From Pseudomonas baetica (GTDB lineage: Bacteria; Pseudomonadota; Gammaproteobacteria; Pseudomonadales; Pseudomonadaceae): a DNA stretch of 52,314 nt. This document shows positions 16,278 to 24,903 of this stretch, piece after piece. Below the pieces are notes generated by a model. The model saw only the letters and a list, made by a program, of their open reading frames with translations, had not been told where the DNA came from and did no database searches. The stretch's first letter is position 1. Every line of letters begins with the position of its first letter. A program made the translations under genes and the position numbers. The stretch is taken from contig NZ_JAIHLQ010000044.1 of the NCBI RefSeq assembly GCF_019733355.1, positions 1 to 52,314 of the forward strand, given 5' to 3'.

Positions 16278-17129
16278 ATGGATATTCGTCAAAACCACCG
16301 TGACATGACAACGGCGCAAAAATCCGCCTTCATCGATGCGGTTCTGCTACTTAAAAACAACGTCGACAGCGTCCTGCGCCCCGGGCAACAAAGTCGCTAC
16401 GATGACTTTGTACAAATCCACAAAAACTCGATGGGGCGAGGCAACCCACTGACGCCTGCCCCACATCGCAGCCCCTTGTTCTTCCCTTGGCACCGAATTC
16501 TGATCCGCCAGTTTGAACGGGCGTTGCAGGTTGCCGCCAACAACCCAGGCATTACCCTCCCTTATTGGAACTGGCAAATCACAGGGGCGGACAATCCCTT
16601 CACCTCAGGTTTCATGGGCGGGAACGGTGACAACACACAAGATCAGCGCGTAACAAGCGGCCCATTTTCCAGTGAGCAATCCCAATTCAACGTCGCCGTT
16701 TGGGACGAAGGCACCGGCAATCCGGGAATCCGCCGCAATCTGGGAGCAGTCGACACCTTGCCCTTACCCGAAACGGTTATTTCTGCCTTGAACAGAACGC
16801 CCTATTGGCAAGCCACCGATCAAGCAGGCTGGGAAAACTTCGCTGAACGCGAGCTTCACAATCCGGTGCATGCCTGGATCGGTGGCAGCATGGCCGAAGC
16901 CTCCTCGCCCAACGACCCGATCTTTTTCCTGCACCACTGCTACCTTGACCTGCTGTGGGAGCGCTGGAAGCACCAGCACCCCAACACCCCTTCCTTTCCA
17001 TCGGATGAAGTGAGCGGATCGATACTGGTGTTTCACCCCGCCAACGAGCCTGCGCCCTGGACGCAAACCTACACCGTGCAGCAGACGCTGTTCACTGATG
17101 AACTCGATTACCGCTACGAATACGTCTGA
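16278..17129 (+). CDS. Tyrosinase family copper monooxygenase
   Basis: A 283-aa type-3 dicopper oxidase. All six copper ligands can be assigned: H48 (VQIHKNS), H63 (APHRSPLFFPWHR) and H72 for CuA; H194 and H198 (ELHNPVHAW) and H220 (FFLHHCYLDLLW) for CuB. This is the bacterial tyrosinase family, which hydroxylates phenols and oxidises catechols. There is no signal peptide, no Tat motif and no adjacent caddie (MelC1-like) gene, so copper delivery must differ from the Streptomyces system. It stands alone between the sulfide module and bkdR. An inverted repeat (TGTAGGA/TCCTACA, 16148-16193) lies upstream. Confidence 0.88.
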   Translation: MDIRQNHRDMTTAQKSAFIDAVLLLKNNVDSVLRPGQQSRYDDFVQIHKNSMGRGNPLTPAPHRSPLFFPWHRILIRQFERALQVAANNPGITLPYWNWQITGADNPFTSGFMGGNGDNTQDQRVTSGPFSSEQSQFNVAVWDEGTGNPGIRRNLGAVDTLPLPETVISALNRTPYWQATDQAGWENFAERELHNPVHAWIGGSMAEASSPNDPIFFLHHCYLDLLWERWKHQHPNTPSFPSDEVSGSILVFHPANEPAPWTQTYTVQQTLFTDELDYRYEYV

Positions 17130-17142
17130 CGGTACCTGACGC

Positions 17143-17631
17143 TCAGTTGCCCAAGGTCAAACCGTTCGCCGGCAATGGCAACGCGGTTTTGTAGCGCACT
17201 TGCTTGAGTGCAAAGCTCGACCGGATGTTCGCCACTCCCGGCACCTTGGTCAGAAAATCCATCATGAACCGCTCCAGCGACTGAATGGTCGGCACCAGGA
17301 CCCTGATCAGGTAATCCGGGTCGCCGGCCATCAGGTAGCACTCCATTACCTCGGGGCGGTCGGAAATCGCTTCCTCGAAATGCTGCAGCGCTTCCTCGAC
17401 CTGCTTTTCCAGGCTGACATGAATGAACACATTGACGTGCAGGCCGAGCAGATCGGCGTCCAGCAAAGTGACCTGCTCACGAATCAGCCCCAATTCTTCC
17501 ATTGCTTTGACCCGGTTGAAGCACGGGGTTGGCGACAGATTCACCGAGCGTGCGAGGTCGGCGTTGGTGATACGCGCATTCTCCTGAAGGCTGTTGAGAA
17601 TGCCGATGTCGGTACGGTCCAGTTTGCGCAT
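17143..17631 (-). CDS. bkdR: Lrp/AsnC family activator of the bkd operon
   Basis: A 162-aa Lrp-family regulator: N-terminal helix-turn-helix (about residues 5-50, NADLARSVNLSPTPCFNRVK) and a C-terminal RAM ligand-binding domain (MECYLMAGDPDYLIRV). In P. putida, BkdR activates the divergent bkd operon in response to branched-chain amino acids, and the gene order here is the same. A pair of 13-bp arms in the shared promoter region is a likely binding site. Confidence 0.93.
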   Translation of the reverse strand: MRKLDRTDIGILNSLQENARITNADLARSVNLSPTPCFNRVKAMEELGLIREQVTLLDADLLGLHVNVFIHVSLEKQVEEALQHFEEAISDRPEVMECYLMAGDPDYLIRVLVPTIQSLERFMMDFLTKVPGVANIRSSFALKQVRYKTALPLPANGLTLGN

Positions 17632-17663
17632 GAGACAAAACCACCTGTTTTTTATGTTTATGC

Positions 17664-17717
17664 AGAATATTTATCTGCAAATGATCTTCGGTGCAATAAA
17701 ACAGAGATAAATATTCT
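17664..17717. promoter_or_regulatory. Paired 13-bp inverted arms, candidate BkdR site over the bkd promoter
   Basis: AGAATATTTATCT (17664-17676) recurs as its exact reverse complement AGATAAATATTCT (17705-17717), 41 bp from start to start, about four helical turns. TATGAT at 17731-17736 is a good -10 element. The matching -35 position (about 17708-17713) has no TTGACA-like sequence and falls inside the right arm, as expected for an activator-dependent promoter. Confidence 0.6.
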
Positions 17718-17816
17718 TCTTGGCCGGGCCTATGATTGTTGTAGGACAAGATTTCTTTTATCGAAGAATGACTGCCAGCTCACTACAAGAAATTCACAAG
17801 ATCGAGCGTAGAAGCC

Positions 17817-19052
17817 ATGACCCAAGCGTATGAACCGCTGCGTCTGCACGTCCCTGAACCTTCAGGCCGCCCAGGCTGCAAAACCGACTTTTCCTACCTG
17901 CATCTGACCGATGCCGGTACGGTGCGCAAACCTCCCATCGACGTAGAACCTGCCGACACCGCCGACTTGGCCCGTGGCCTGATTCGCGTGCTCGACGATC
18001 AAGGCAACGCTCTTGGCCCTTGGGCTGAAAACGTGCCGGTGGAGATTCTCCGCAAGGGCATGCGCGCCATGCTCAAGACGCGGATCTATGACAACCGCAT
18101 GGTCGTCGCCCAGCGTCAGAAAAAGATGTCCTTCTACATGCAGAGCCTCGGCGAAGAAGCCATCGGTAGCGCTCAGGCCCTGGCGCTGAATATCGACGAC
18201 ATGTGCTTCCCGACCTACCGCCAGCAAAGCATCCTGATGGCTCGCGAGGTACCGCTGGTCGACTTGATCTGCCAACTGCTGTCCAACGAGCGCGATCCGC
18301 TCAAGGGCCGTCAGTTGCCGATCATGTACTCGGTGAAAGACGCCGGGTTCTTCACTATTTCCGGCAACCTCGCGACCCAGTTCATTCAGGCCGTAGGCTG
18401 GGGCATGGCTTCGGCAATCAAGGGCGACACCAAAATCGCCTCGGCGTGGATCGGCGACGGCGCCACCGCCGAATCGGACTTCCACACCGCCCTGACTTTC
18501 GCTCACGTTTATCGAGCGCCAGTGATTCTTAACGTGGTCAACAATCAGTGGGCCATTTCGACCTTCCAGGCCATCGCCGGGGGCGAAGCCACCACCTTCG
18601 CTGGACGCGGCGTCGGTTGCGGCATTGCCTCGTTGCGCGTCGATGGCAACGATTTCTACGCGGTCTACGCCGCCTCTGCCTGGGCTGCCGAACGCGCCCG
18701 CCGCAACCTTGGTCCGACCATGATCGAGTGGGTCACCTACCGCGCCGGCCCGCACTCGACCTCCGACGATCCTTCCAAATATCGCCCTGCCGATGACTGG
18801 AGCCACTTCCCGCTGGGCGACCCGATTGCCCGCCTGAAACAGCACCTGATCAAAGTCGGCCACTGGTCGGACGAAGAACATGCCGCCGTCAGTGCCGAAC
18901 TCGAAGCTGAAGTGATTGCCGCACAGAAACAGGCCGAACAGTACGGCACCCTCGCCGGCGGCCAGATCCCGAGCGCCGCAACCATGTTCGAAGACGTCTA
19001 CAAAGAGATGCCGGAGCACTTGAAGCGCCAGCGTCAGCAGTTGGGGATCTGA
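17817..19052 (+). CDS. bkdA1: 2-oxoisovalerate dehydrogenase E1 alpha subunit
   Basis: Thiamine-diphosphate subunit of the branched-chain 2-keto acid dehydrogenase complex, which decarboxylates the keto acids of Val, Leu and Ile. The 411-aa protein carries the ThDP motif from GDGATAESDFHTAL to VVNNQW and the phosphorylation-loop-like YRAGPHSTSDDPSKYR. It agrees with P. putida BkdA1 as I remember it. First gene of the four-gene operon; bkdA2 starts 1 nt after its stop. Confidence 0.96.
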   Translation: MTQAYEPLRLHVPEPSGRPGCKTDFSYLHLTDAGTVRKPPIDVEPADTADLARGLIRVLDDQGNALGPWAENVPVEILRKGMRAMLKTRIYDNRMVVAQRQKKMSFYMQSLGEEAIGSAQALALNIDDMCFPTYRQQSILMAREVPLVDLICQLLSNERDPLKGRQLPIMYSVKDAGFFTISGNLATQFIQAVGWGMASAIKGDTKIASAWIGDGATAESDFHTALTFAHVYRAPVILNVVNNQWAISTFQAIAGGEATTFAGRGVGCGIASLRVDGNDFYAVYAASAWAAERARRNLGPTMIEWVTYRAGPHSTSDDPSKYRPADDWSHFPLGDPIARLKQHLIKVGHWSDEEHAAVSAELEAEVIAAQKQAEQYGTLAGGQIPSAATMFEDVYKEMPEHLKRQRQQLGI

Positions 19053-19053
19053 C

Positions 19054-20112
19054 ATGAACGATCACAACAACAATATTCAGTTGGAAACCGCCATGACCAC
19101 GACCACCATGACCATGATCCAGGCCCTGCGCTCGGCCATGGATGTGATGCTTGAGCGTGATGACAACGTCGTCGTGTTCGGTCAGGACGTCGGCTATTTC
19201 GGTGGTGTGTTCCGTTGCACCGAAGGCTTGCAAACCAAGTACGGCACCTCGCGAGTATTCGACGCGCCGATCTCCGAAAGCGGCATCGTCGGCGTCGCCG
19301 TCGGCATGGGCGCTTACGGTCTGCGCCCGGTGGCCGAGATCCAGTTCGCCGACTATGTCTACCCGGCTTCCGACCAGATCATTTCCGAAGCGGCGCGCCT
19401 GCGTTACCGCTCGGCTGGCGAGTTCACCGCACCGATGACCCTGCGCATGCCTTGCGGTGGCGGCATCTACGGCGGCCAGACCCACAGCCAGAGCATCGAG
19501 GCGATGTTCACTCAAGTCTGCGGCCTGCGCACCGTCATGCCATCCAACCCGTATGACGCCAAGGGCCTGCTGATCGCCTCCATCGAAAACGATGACCCGG
19601 TGATCTTTCTTGAGCCAAAGCGCCTGTACAACGGCCCGTTCGATGGGCACCACGACCGCCCGGTCACGCCGTGGTCAAAACATCCCGCCGCACAAGTGCC
19701 GGACGGCTACTACACCGTGCCGCTGGACGTCGCCGCGATCACCCGTCCGGGCAAGGATGTGACCGTGCTGACCTACGGCACCACCGTTTATGTGTCGCAA
19801 GTCGCCGCTGAAGAGAGCGGTGTCGACGCCGAAGTCATCGACCTGCGCAGCCTGTGGCCGCTGGATCTGGAAACCATCGTCAAGTCGGTGAAGAAAACCG
19901 GGCGCTGCGTGGTGGTCCACGAAGCCACCCGCACCTGCGGTTTCGGCGCCGAGCTGGTGTCGCTGGTGCAAGAGCATTGCTTCCATCACCTGGAAGCGCC
20001 AATCGAACGCGTCACCGGTTGGGACACCCCCTACCCGCACGCGCAAGAGTGGGCGTATTTCCCTGGGCCGTCCCGAGTGGGTGCGGCGCTGAAACGGGTC
20101 ATGGAGGTCTGA
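19054..20112 (+). CDS. bkdA2: 2-oxoisovalerate dehydrogenase E1 beta subunit
   Basis: A 352-aa transketolase-like beta subunit that forms the E1 heterotetramer with BkdA1. Family motifs include FGQDVGYFGGVFRCT, FDAPISESGIVG and RMPCGGGIYGG. The first 13 residues (MNDHNNNIQLETA) are low in complexity, and a later in-frame ATG (19093) precedes TTTTMTMIQALR; the longer start matches the tight spacing to bkdA1. The stop codon touches the bkdB ATG. Confidence 0.95.
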   Translation: MNDHNNNIQLETAMTTTTMTMIQALRSAMDVMLERDDNVVVFGQDVGYFGGVFRCTEGLQTKYGTSRVFDAPISESGIVGVAVGMGAYGLRPVAEIQFADYVYPASDQIISEAARLRYRSAGEFTAPMTLRMPCGGGIYGGQTHSQSIEAMFTQVCGLRTVMPSNPYDAKGLLIASIENDDPVIFLEPKRLYNGPFDGHHDRPVTPWSKHPAAQVPDGYYTVPLDVAAITRPGKDVTVLTYGTTVYVSQVAAEESGVDAEVIDLRSLWPLDLETIVKSVKKTGRCVVVHEATRTCGFGAELVSLVQEHCFHHLEAPIERVTGWDTPYPHAQEWAYFPGPSRVGAALKRVMEV

Positions 20113-21387
20113 ATGGGCACGCACGTTATCAAGATGCCGGACATCGGCGAAGGCATCGCAGAAGTAGAACTGTCGCAATGGCACGTCAAGGTGGGCGATC
20201 TGGTCGTTGAAGATCAGGTGCTGGCCGATGTGATGACCGACAAGGCGATGGTCGATATTCCGTCGCCGGTACACGGTAAGGTCATTGCGCTCGGCGGTCA
20301 GCCGGGCGAAGTGATGGCAGTCGGCAGTGTGCTGATCAGCATTGAAGTGGAAGGCGCGGGTAACTTGAAAGAGTCCGCACCCCCTGCCCCCGTCAAAGAG
20401 GCAGCGGTTGCCGTACCTGCGAAAGCCGAAACTCCCGTTGAAAACAAATCCGCCGCCGCAGCGCGTCCAGCCCCTGCCTGCCAAGGCCCGATGGTCGCCC
20501 GTGAGGCCGATGAACGCCCGCTGGCCTCACCGGCCGTGCGTAAACATGCACTGGATCTGGGTATTCAATTGCGTCTGGTACGCGGCACTGGCCCGGCCGG
20601 CCGCGTCTTGCACGACGACCTCGAAGCCTATCTGGCGCAAGGTCAATCCAACGCCTCGGCGCCTGCATCGGCGGCCTACGCCCAGCGTCACGACGAAGAG
20701 CAGATTCAAGTGATCGGCATGCGCCGCAAGATCGCCCAGCGCATGCAGGACGCCACTCAGCGTGCCGCGCACTTCAGCTATGTCGAAGAAATCGACGTCA
20801 CCGCGATCGAAGAACTGCGCGTGCATCTGAATGAAAAGCACGGGGCGAACCGTGGCAAGTTGACCTTGCTGCCATTTCTGGTACGCGCTCTGGTGGTTGC
20901 CCTGCGCGACTTCCCGCAGATGAACGCCCGTTACGATGACGAAGCCCAGGTCATCAACCGCCTCGGCGCAGTGCATGTCGGCGTCGCCACGCAAAGCGAT
21001 GTCGGCCTGATGGTGCCGGTGGTGCGTCACGCCGAGGCGCGCAGCCTGTGGGACAGCGCCGCTGAAATTTCGCGCCTGGCCAACGCGGCACGCCATGGCA
21101 AGGCCAGCCGTGATGAACTGTCAGGTTCGACCATCACCCTGACCAGCCTCGGGGCGCTGGGTGGCATCGTCAGCACGCCGGTGCTGAACCTGCCGGAAGT
21201 GGCAATCGTCGGCGTCAACAAAATCGTCGAGCGGCCAATGGTCGTCAAAGGCCAGGTGGTGATCCGCAAGATGATGAACCTCTCCAGCTCCTTCGATCAC
21301 CGTGTGGTCGATGGCATGGACGCGGCGCTCTTCATCCAGGCCATCCGTGGCTTGCTCGAACAACCCGCCACTTTGTTTGTGGAGTAA
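20113..21387 (+). CDS. bkdB: Branched-chain 2-keto acid dehydrogenase E2 (lipoamide acyltransferase)
   Basis: A 424-aa core subunit. The N-terminal lipoyl domain has the acceptor K44 in VMTDKAMVDI. An Ala/Pro-rich linker follows (about 85-130), then the peripheral-subunit-binding domain (SPAVRKHALDLGIQLRLVRG) and the catalytic acyltransferase domain ending with SSFDHRVVDGMDAA, which holds the active-site His. A single lipoyl domain is normal for bacterial BkdB. Translationally close to bkdA2 and lpdV. Confidence 0.96.
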   Translation: MGTHVIKMPDIGEGIAEVELSQWHVKVGDLVVEDQVLADVMTDKAMVDIPSPVHGKVIALGGQPGEVMAVGSVLISIEVEGAGNLKESAPPAPVKEAAVAVPAKAETPVENKSAAAARPAPACQGPMVAREADERPLASPAVRKHALDLGIQLRLVRGTGPAGRVLHDDLEAYLAQGQSNASAPASAAYAQRHDEEQIQVIGMRRKIAQRMQDATQRAAHFSYVEEIDVTAIEELRVHLNEKHGANRGKLTLLPFLVRALVVALRDFPQMNARYDDEAQVINRLGAVHVGVATQSDVGLMVPVVRHAEARSLWDSAAEISRLANAARHGKASRDELSGSTITLTSLGALGGIVSTPVLNLPEVAIVGVNKIVERPMVVKGQVVIRKMMNLSSSFDHRVVDGMDAALFIQAIRGLLEQPATLFVE

Positions 21388-21394
21388 GGCGCGC

Positions 21395-22768
21395 ATGCAA
21401 ACTTTGAACACCACGCTGCTGATCATCGGCGGCGGCCCCGGCGGTTATGTGACGGCGATTCGCGCCGGACAACTGGGTATAGCGACGATACTGGTCGAAG
21501 GCCAATCGCTGGGCGGCACCTGCCTGAACATCGGCTGCATTCCGTCGAAGGCACTGATCCATGTGGCTGAGCAGTTTCATCAGACTCAGCATCACCATCA
21601 GCATTCGGCGCTGGGCATCAGCGTTTCGGCACCGACGCTGGACATTAACAAGAGCGTCGAGTGGAAGGATGGCATTGTTGATCGCCTGACCACAGGCGTC
21701 GCCGCCCTGCTGAAAAAGAACAAGGTTCAAGTCATCCAAGGCTGGGCCGACGTCATCGACGGCAAAACCGTCGAAGTGGCTGGCACTCGCATCCAGTGCG
21801 AACACTTGGTGCTCGCCACCGGTTCCACCAGCGTTAACTTGCCGATCCTGCCCATTGGCGGTCCGATCATTTCCTCCACCGAAGCACTGGCGCCAAAGTC
21901 AGTGCCCAAGCGTTTGGTGGTGGTCGGTGGCGGTTACATCGGTCTGGAGTTGGGTATTGCTTATCGCAAGCTCGGTGCCGAGGTCAGTGTGGTCGAAGCA
22001 CAGGATCGCATCCTGCCGGCCTACGACGCCGAACTGACGCAACCGGTGCACGAAGCGCTGAAGCAACTGGGCGTAAAACTGTATCTCAAGCACAGTGTTC
22101 TGGGTTTCGACGGCACTTTGCAGGTGCGTGATCCGAACGGCGACACCCTGAATCTGGAAACCGATCAGGTGCTGGTCGCAGTCGGTCGCAAACCCAACAC
22201 TCAGGGCTGGAACCTCGAAGCGCTGAATCTGCAGATGAACGGCTCGGCGATCAAGATCGACAGCCGCTGCCAGACCAGCATGCGCAACGTCTACGCCATC
22301 GGGGACCTGAGCGGCGAGCCAATGCTGGCTCACCGCGCCATGGCTCAAGGCGAAATGGTCGCCGAGCTGATCAGCGGCAAAACCCGCGAATTCAACCCGA
22401 CCGCCATCGCTGCCGTGTGCTTCACCGACCCGGAACTGGTGGTGGTCGGCAAGACGCCGGACGAGGCCAAGACAGCCGGGCTGGACTGCATCGTTGCCAG
22501 CTTCCCGTTCGCCGCCAATGGCCGGGCGATGACTCTGGAGTCGAAAAGCGGCTTTGTGCGGGTGGTCGCTCGTCGGGACAATCATGTAATTGTCGGCTGG
22601 CAGGCGGTGGGTGTCGGCGTTTCCGAATTGTCGACTGCGTTTGCGCAGAGCCTGGAAATGGGCGCGCGCCTGGAAGACATTGGTGGCACGATTCACGCGC
22701 ATCCGACACTGGGTGAAGCGGTGCAGGAAGCGGCGTTGCGTGCCCTTGGACATGCGTTGCATCTGTAA
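21395..22768 (+). CDS. lpdV: Dihydrolipoyl dehydrogenase of the Bkd complex (LPD-val, E3)
   Basis: FAD enzyme of 457 aa that reoxidises the lipoyl groups of BkdB. The redox disulfide is C43/C48 (GGTCLNIGCIPSKALIH), the FAD loop is IIGGGPGGYV, the NAD loop is VVGGGYIGLELG, and the C-terminal active-site dyad is HAHPTLGEAVQEA. The ATG at 21395 is 7 nt after the bkdB stop, with GGAG/AAGG upstream; the open frame continues further upstream but inside bkdB. A dedicated E3 in the bkd operon is the known Pseudomonas arrangement. Confidence 0.95.
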   Translation: MQTLNTTLLIIGGGPGGYVTAIRAGQLGIATILVEGQSLGGTCLNIGCIPSKALIHVAEQFHQTQHHHQHSALGISVSAPTLDINKSVEWKDGIVDRLTTGVAALLKKNKVQVIQGWADVIDGKTVEVAGTRIQCEHLVLATGSTSVNLPILPIGGPIISSTEALAPKSVPKRLVVVGGGYIGLELGIAYRKLGAEVSVVEAQDRILPAYDAELTQPVHEALKQLGVKLYLKHSVLGFDGTLQVRDPNGDTLNLETDQVLVAVGRKPNTQGWNLEALNLQMNGSAIKIDSRCQTSMRNVYAIGDLSGEPMLAHRAMAQGEMVAELISGKTREFNPTAIAAVCFTDPELVVVGKTPDEAKTAGLDCIVASFPFAANGRAMTLESKSGFVRVVARRDNHVIVGWQAVGVGVSELSTAFAQSLEMGARLEDIGGTIHAHPTLGEAVQEAALRALGHALHL

Positions 22769-22790
22769 AGGAGGGTGGCAGTGATGGCCT

Positions 22791-22857
22791 CTTCGCGAGC
22801 AAGCCCGCTCCCACTGGGGGAATGCATTTCAAATGTGTGCGGGCTTGGTGGCGAATT
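22791..22857. repeat. Degenerate REPIN after lpdV
   Basis: The left arm (CTTCGCGAGCAAGCCCGCTC) is intact. The right arm is worn (TGTGTGCGGGCTTGGTGGCG). It occupies the gap between the bkd operon and ilvE. Confidence 0.75.
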
Positions 22858-22999
22858 CTTGAGGCCAACACGATTTATCTGTCTGTCATCCGATAGTCCG
22901 GGCTGCGAAACCGCTCAAGAATGAAGTATTGTTGTGCCCATCCAAAAAACGTCAGAAGCCTTGAACCGTTTCGACGGTTGTTCAGTGATAGAGGGTGTC

Positions 23000-24019
23000 A
23001 TGGGTAACGAAAGCATCAATTGGGACAAGCTGGGTTTTGACTACATCAAGACCGACAAACGCTATCTGTCGTACTTTCGCGATGGCGAGTGGGACAAAGG
23101 CACCCTGACCGAAGATAACGTGCTGCACATCAGCGAAGGCTCGACGGCCCTTCACTATGGCCAGCAGTGCTTCGAAGGCATGAAGGCCTATCGTTGCAAG
23201 GACGGTTCGATCAACCTGTTCCGCCCGGACCAGAATGCCCTGCGTATGCAACGCAGCTGCGCGCGTCTGCTGATGCCAATGGTGGAAACCGAGCAGTTCA
23301 TCGAAGCCTGTAAGGCTGTGGTTCGCGCCAACGAGCGTTTCATCCCGCCGTACGGCACTGGCGGCGCGCTGTACCTGCGTCCGTTCGTGATCGGTGTGGG
23401 TGACAACATCGGCGTGCGTACTGCTCCCGAGTTCATCTTCTCGATCTTCTGCATCCCCGTTGGCGCCTACTTCAAAGGCGGCCTGACCCCGCACAACTTC
23501 CAGATTTCCAGCTACGACCGCGCCGCCCCACAAGGCACCGGTGCAGCCAAGGTCGGCGGTAACTACGCGGCCAGCCTGATGCCCGGTTCCAAAGCGAAGC
23601 AGGCCCACTTCGCCGACGCTATCTATCTGGATCCGATGACCCACACCAAGATCGAGGAAGTCGGTTCGGCCAACTTCTTCGGGATCACCCAGGACAACAA
23701 ATTCGTGACCCCGAAGTCGCCATCGGTACTGCCGGGCATCACTCGTCTGTCGCTGATCGAACTGGCCAAATCGCGTCTGGGCCTGGAAGTGGTTGAAGGT
23801 GATGTGCTGATCGACAAGCTCTCCGACTTCAAGGAAGCCGGCGCTTGCGGCACTGCTGCCGTGATCACCCCGATCGGTGGCATCAGCTACAACGACCATC
23901 TGCACGTATTCCACAGCGAAACCGAAGTCGGCCCGGTGACCCAGAAGCTCTACAAAGAGCTGACCGGCGTGCAAACCGGCGACATCGAAGCGCCAGCGGG
24001 CTGGATCGTCAAGGTTTGA
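23000..24019 (+). CDS. ilvE: Branched-chain amino acid aminotransferase
   Basis: PLP enzyme of 339 aa, fold type IV, group II (eukaryote-like) BCAT, which interconverts Val/Leu/Ile and their keto acids. Landmarks are LHYGQQCFEGMKAYR, RPFVIGVG, the Lys region GAAKVGGNYAASLMPG and a C-terminal CGTAAVITPIGG. The ATG at 23000 has GAGGG just upstream and begins the usual MGNESINWDKLGFDY; the open frame extends to 22934 without family similarity. It follows the bkd operon but has its own upstream region and a strong terminator. Confidence 0.94.
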   Translation: MGNESINWDKLGFDYIKTDKRYLSYFRDGEWDKGTLTEDNVLHISEGSTALHYGQQCFEGMKAYRCKDGSINLFRPDQNALRMQRSCARLLMPMVETEQFIEACKAVVRANERFIPPYGTGGALYLRPFVIGVGDNIGVRTAPEFIFSIFCIPVGAYFKGGLTPHNFQISSYDRAAPQGTGAAKVGGNYAASLMPGSKAKQAHFADAIYLDPMTHTKIEEVGSANFFGITQDNKFVTPKSPSVLPGITRLSLIELAKSRLGLEVVEGDVLIDKLSDFKEAGACGTAAVITPIGGISYNDHLHVFHSETEVGPVTQKLYKELTGVQTGDIEAPAGWIVKV

Positions 24020-24037
24020 TCTAACCGCTGATGTACG

Positions 24038-24073
24038 AAAGCCCCCGCGGAGTGATCCGTGGGGGCTTTTTAT
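24038..24073 (+). terminator. Intrinsic terminator of ilvE
   Basis: Stem AAAGCCCCC / GGGGGCTTT with further CGG/CCG pairing, followed by TTTTTATTT. Placed 18 bp after the ilvE stop. Confidence 0.9.
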
Positions 24074-24081
24074 TTGATCTT

Positions 24082-24903
24082 TTATTTATGCGCAATACGT
24101 TTACCCGACCGACCAGCAATCCCGCTCGCTTGCCCATCCTGTTGCTTGCCCATGCGCGCCTGAGTAATAAGCCCGGGAATCAACTCCCCCTCCGGCAGGT
24201 TCTTCCAGAAGCGCACCGGCAAATGCCCTTGCATGACTTTTGGATTCAACCGCGCCGGGTTGAAGATGTGGCTGTAATAGGTCAACCAGAGATCGCCATG
24301 CGGATCATCGACGTTCTGCGCCAATTGCTGCCACTCCACGGGGCACCGGCGCTGATGAATCAATTGTTCGCCGTCGTAATACACCCCATCACGGGGTGTG
24401 GCAATCAACCAGCGATGGCGGCCCATGCGTGCGACGAAATGCTCACTGGCGCGGTGCAGGATGTCGTGGGCCGGTTCATGCCACGCCACGTATTGCGGCC
24501 CTGGCAGATCTTTCGGTCGCTCGATGAAGCGCACGAATGCATGGAGGTGATGCGCTTCGCGCTGTACTTGCTTGATCCGTCGCTGCAATTCACTGCCCAG
24601 TTTGTCGCCCGCCATCATCGCCGTGCGGTCGCCATGACTGACGCGCCACAACACTTCATACAGCAGGCTCCAGCGCTGATCGCCCCGATAACTGGCCGCA
24701 CGCTCCAGGGTGTCGAGCAAGGTACGCGGGATGCGTGCCTGAAACGGCCCTTGGCCTTTAGGCACAGACTGGTCGCCGGCAAACAGATCGCCCACCCCTT
24801 CCGAGGCCCAGCTCACCAGGCTCGGATCGATTTCATGGCTCAGTAACCAGCGAGCCTGTTGCCGCCAGGTGTCGAACAGGTCATCGCAATCCAGATCGAT
24901 CAT
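24082..24903 (-). CDS. DUF4130 (TIGR03915) family putative DNA repair/modification protein
   Basis: A 273-aa soluble protein of the DUF4130 family, whose function is unknown. In other bacteria this domain occurs beside, or fused to, UdgX-type uracil-DNA glycosylases, and it keeps company with the radical-SAM protein encoded upstream. Visible landmarks are WSLLYEVLWRVSHGDR, a FVRF segment and YYSHIFNPARLNPKVMQGHL near the C-terminus. Its ATG overlaps the stop of the radical-SAM gene by 4 nt (ATGA), so the two are coupled. The longer frame to 25035 lies inside that gene and is rejected. Confidence 0.8.
   Translation of the reverse strand: MIDLDCDDLFDTWRQQARWLLSHEIDPSLVSWASEGVGDLFAGDQSVPKGQGPFQARIPRTLLDTLERAASYRGDQRWSLLYEVLWRVSHGDRTAMMAGDKLGSELQRRIKQVQREAHHLHAFVRFIERPKDLPGPQYVAWHEPAHDILHRASEHFVARMGRHRWLIATPRDGVYYDGEQLIHQRRCPVEWQQLAQNVDDPHGDLWLTYYSHIFNPARLNPKVMQGHLPVRFWKNLPEGELIPGLITQARMGKQQDGQASGIAGRSGKRIAHK

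Noticed and set aside
17736..17750. TTGTTGTAGGACAAG as another copy of the GntR-type motif
   Set aside because: The half sites do not keep the spacing of the porin/udh motif and the genes are unrelated.
17862..19055. 397-codon frame on the minus strand
   Set aside because: Shadow of bkdA1, which matches a well-known protein along its whole length.
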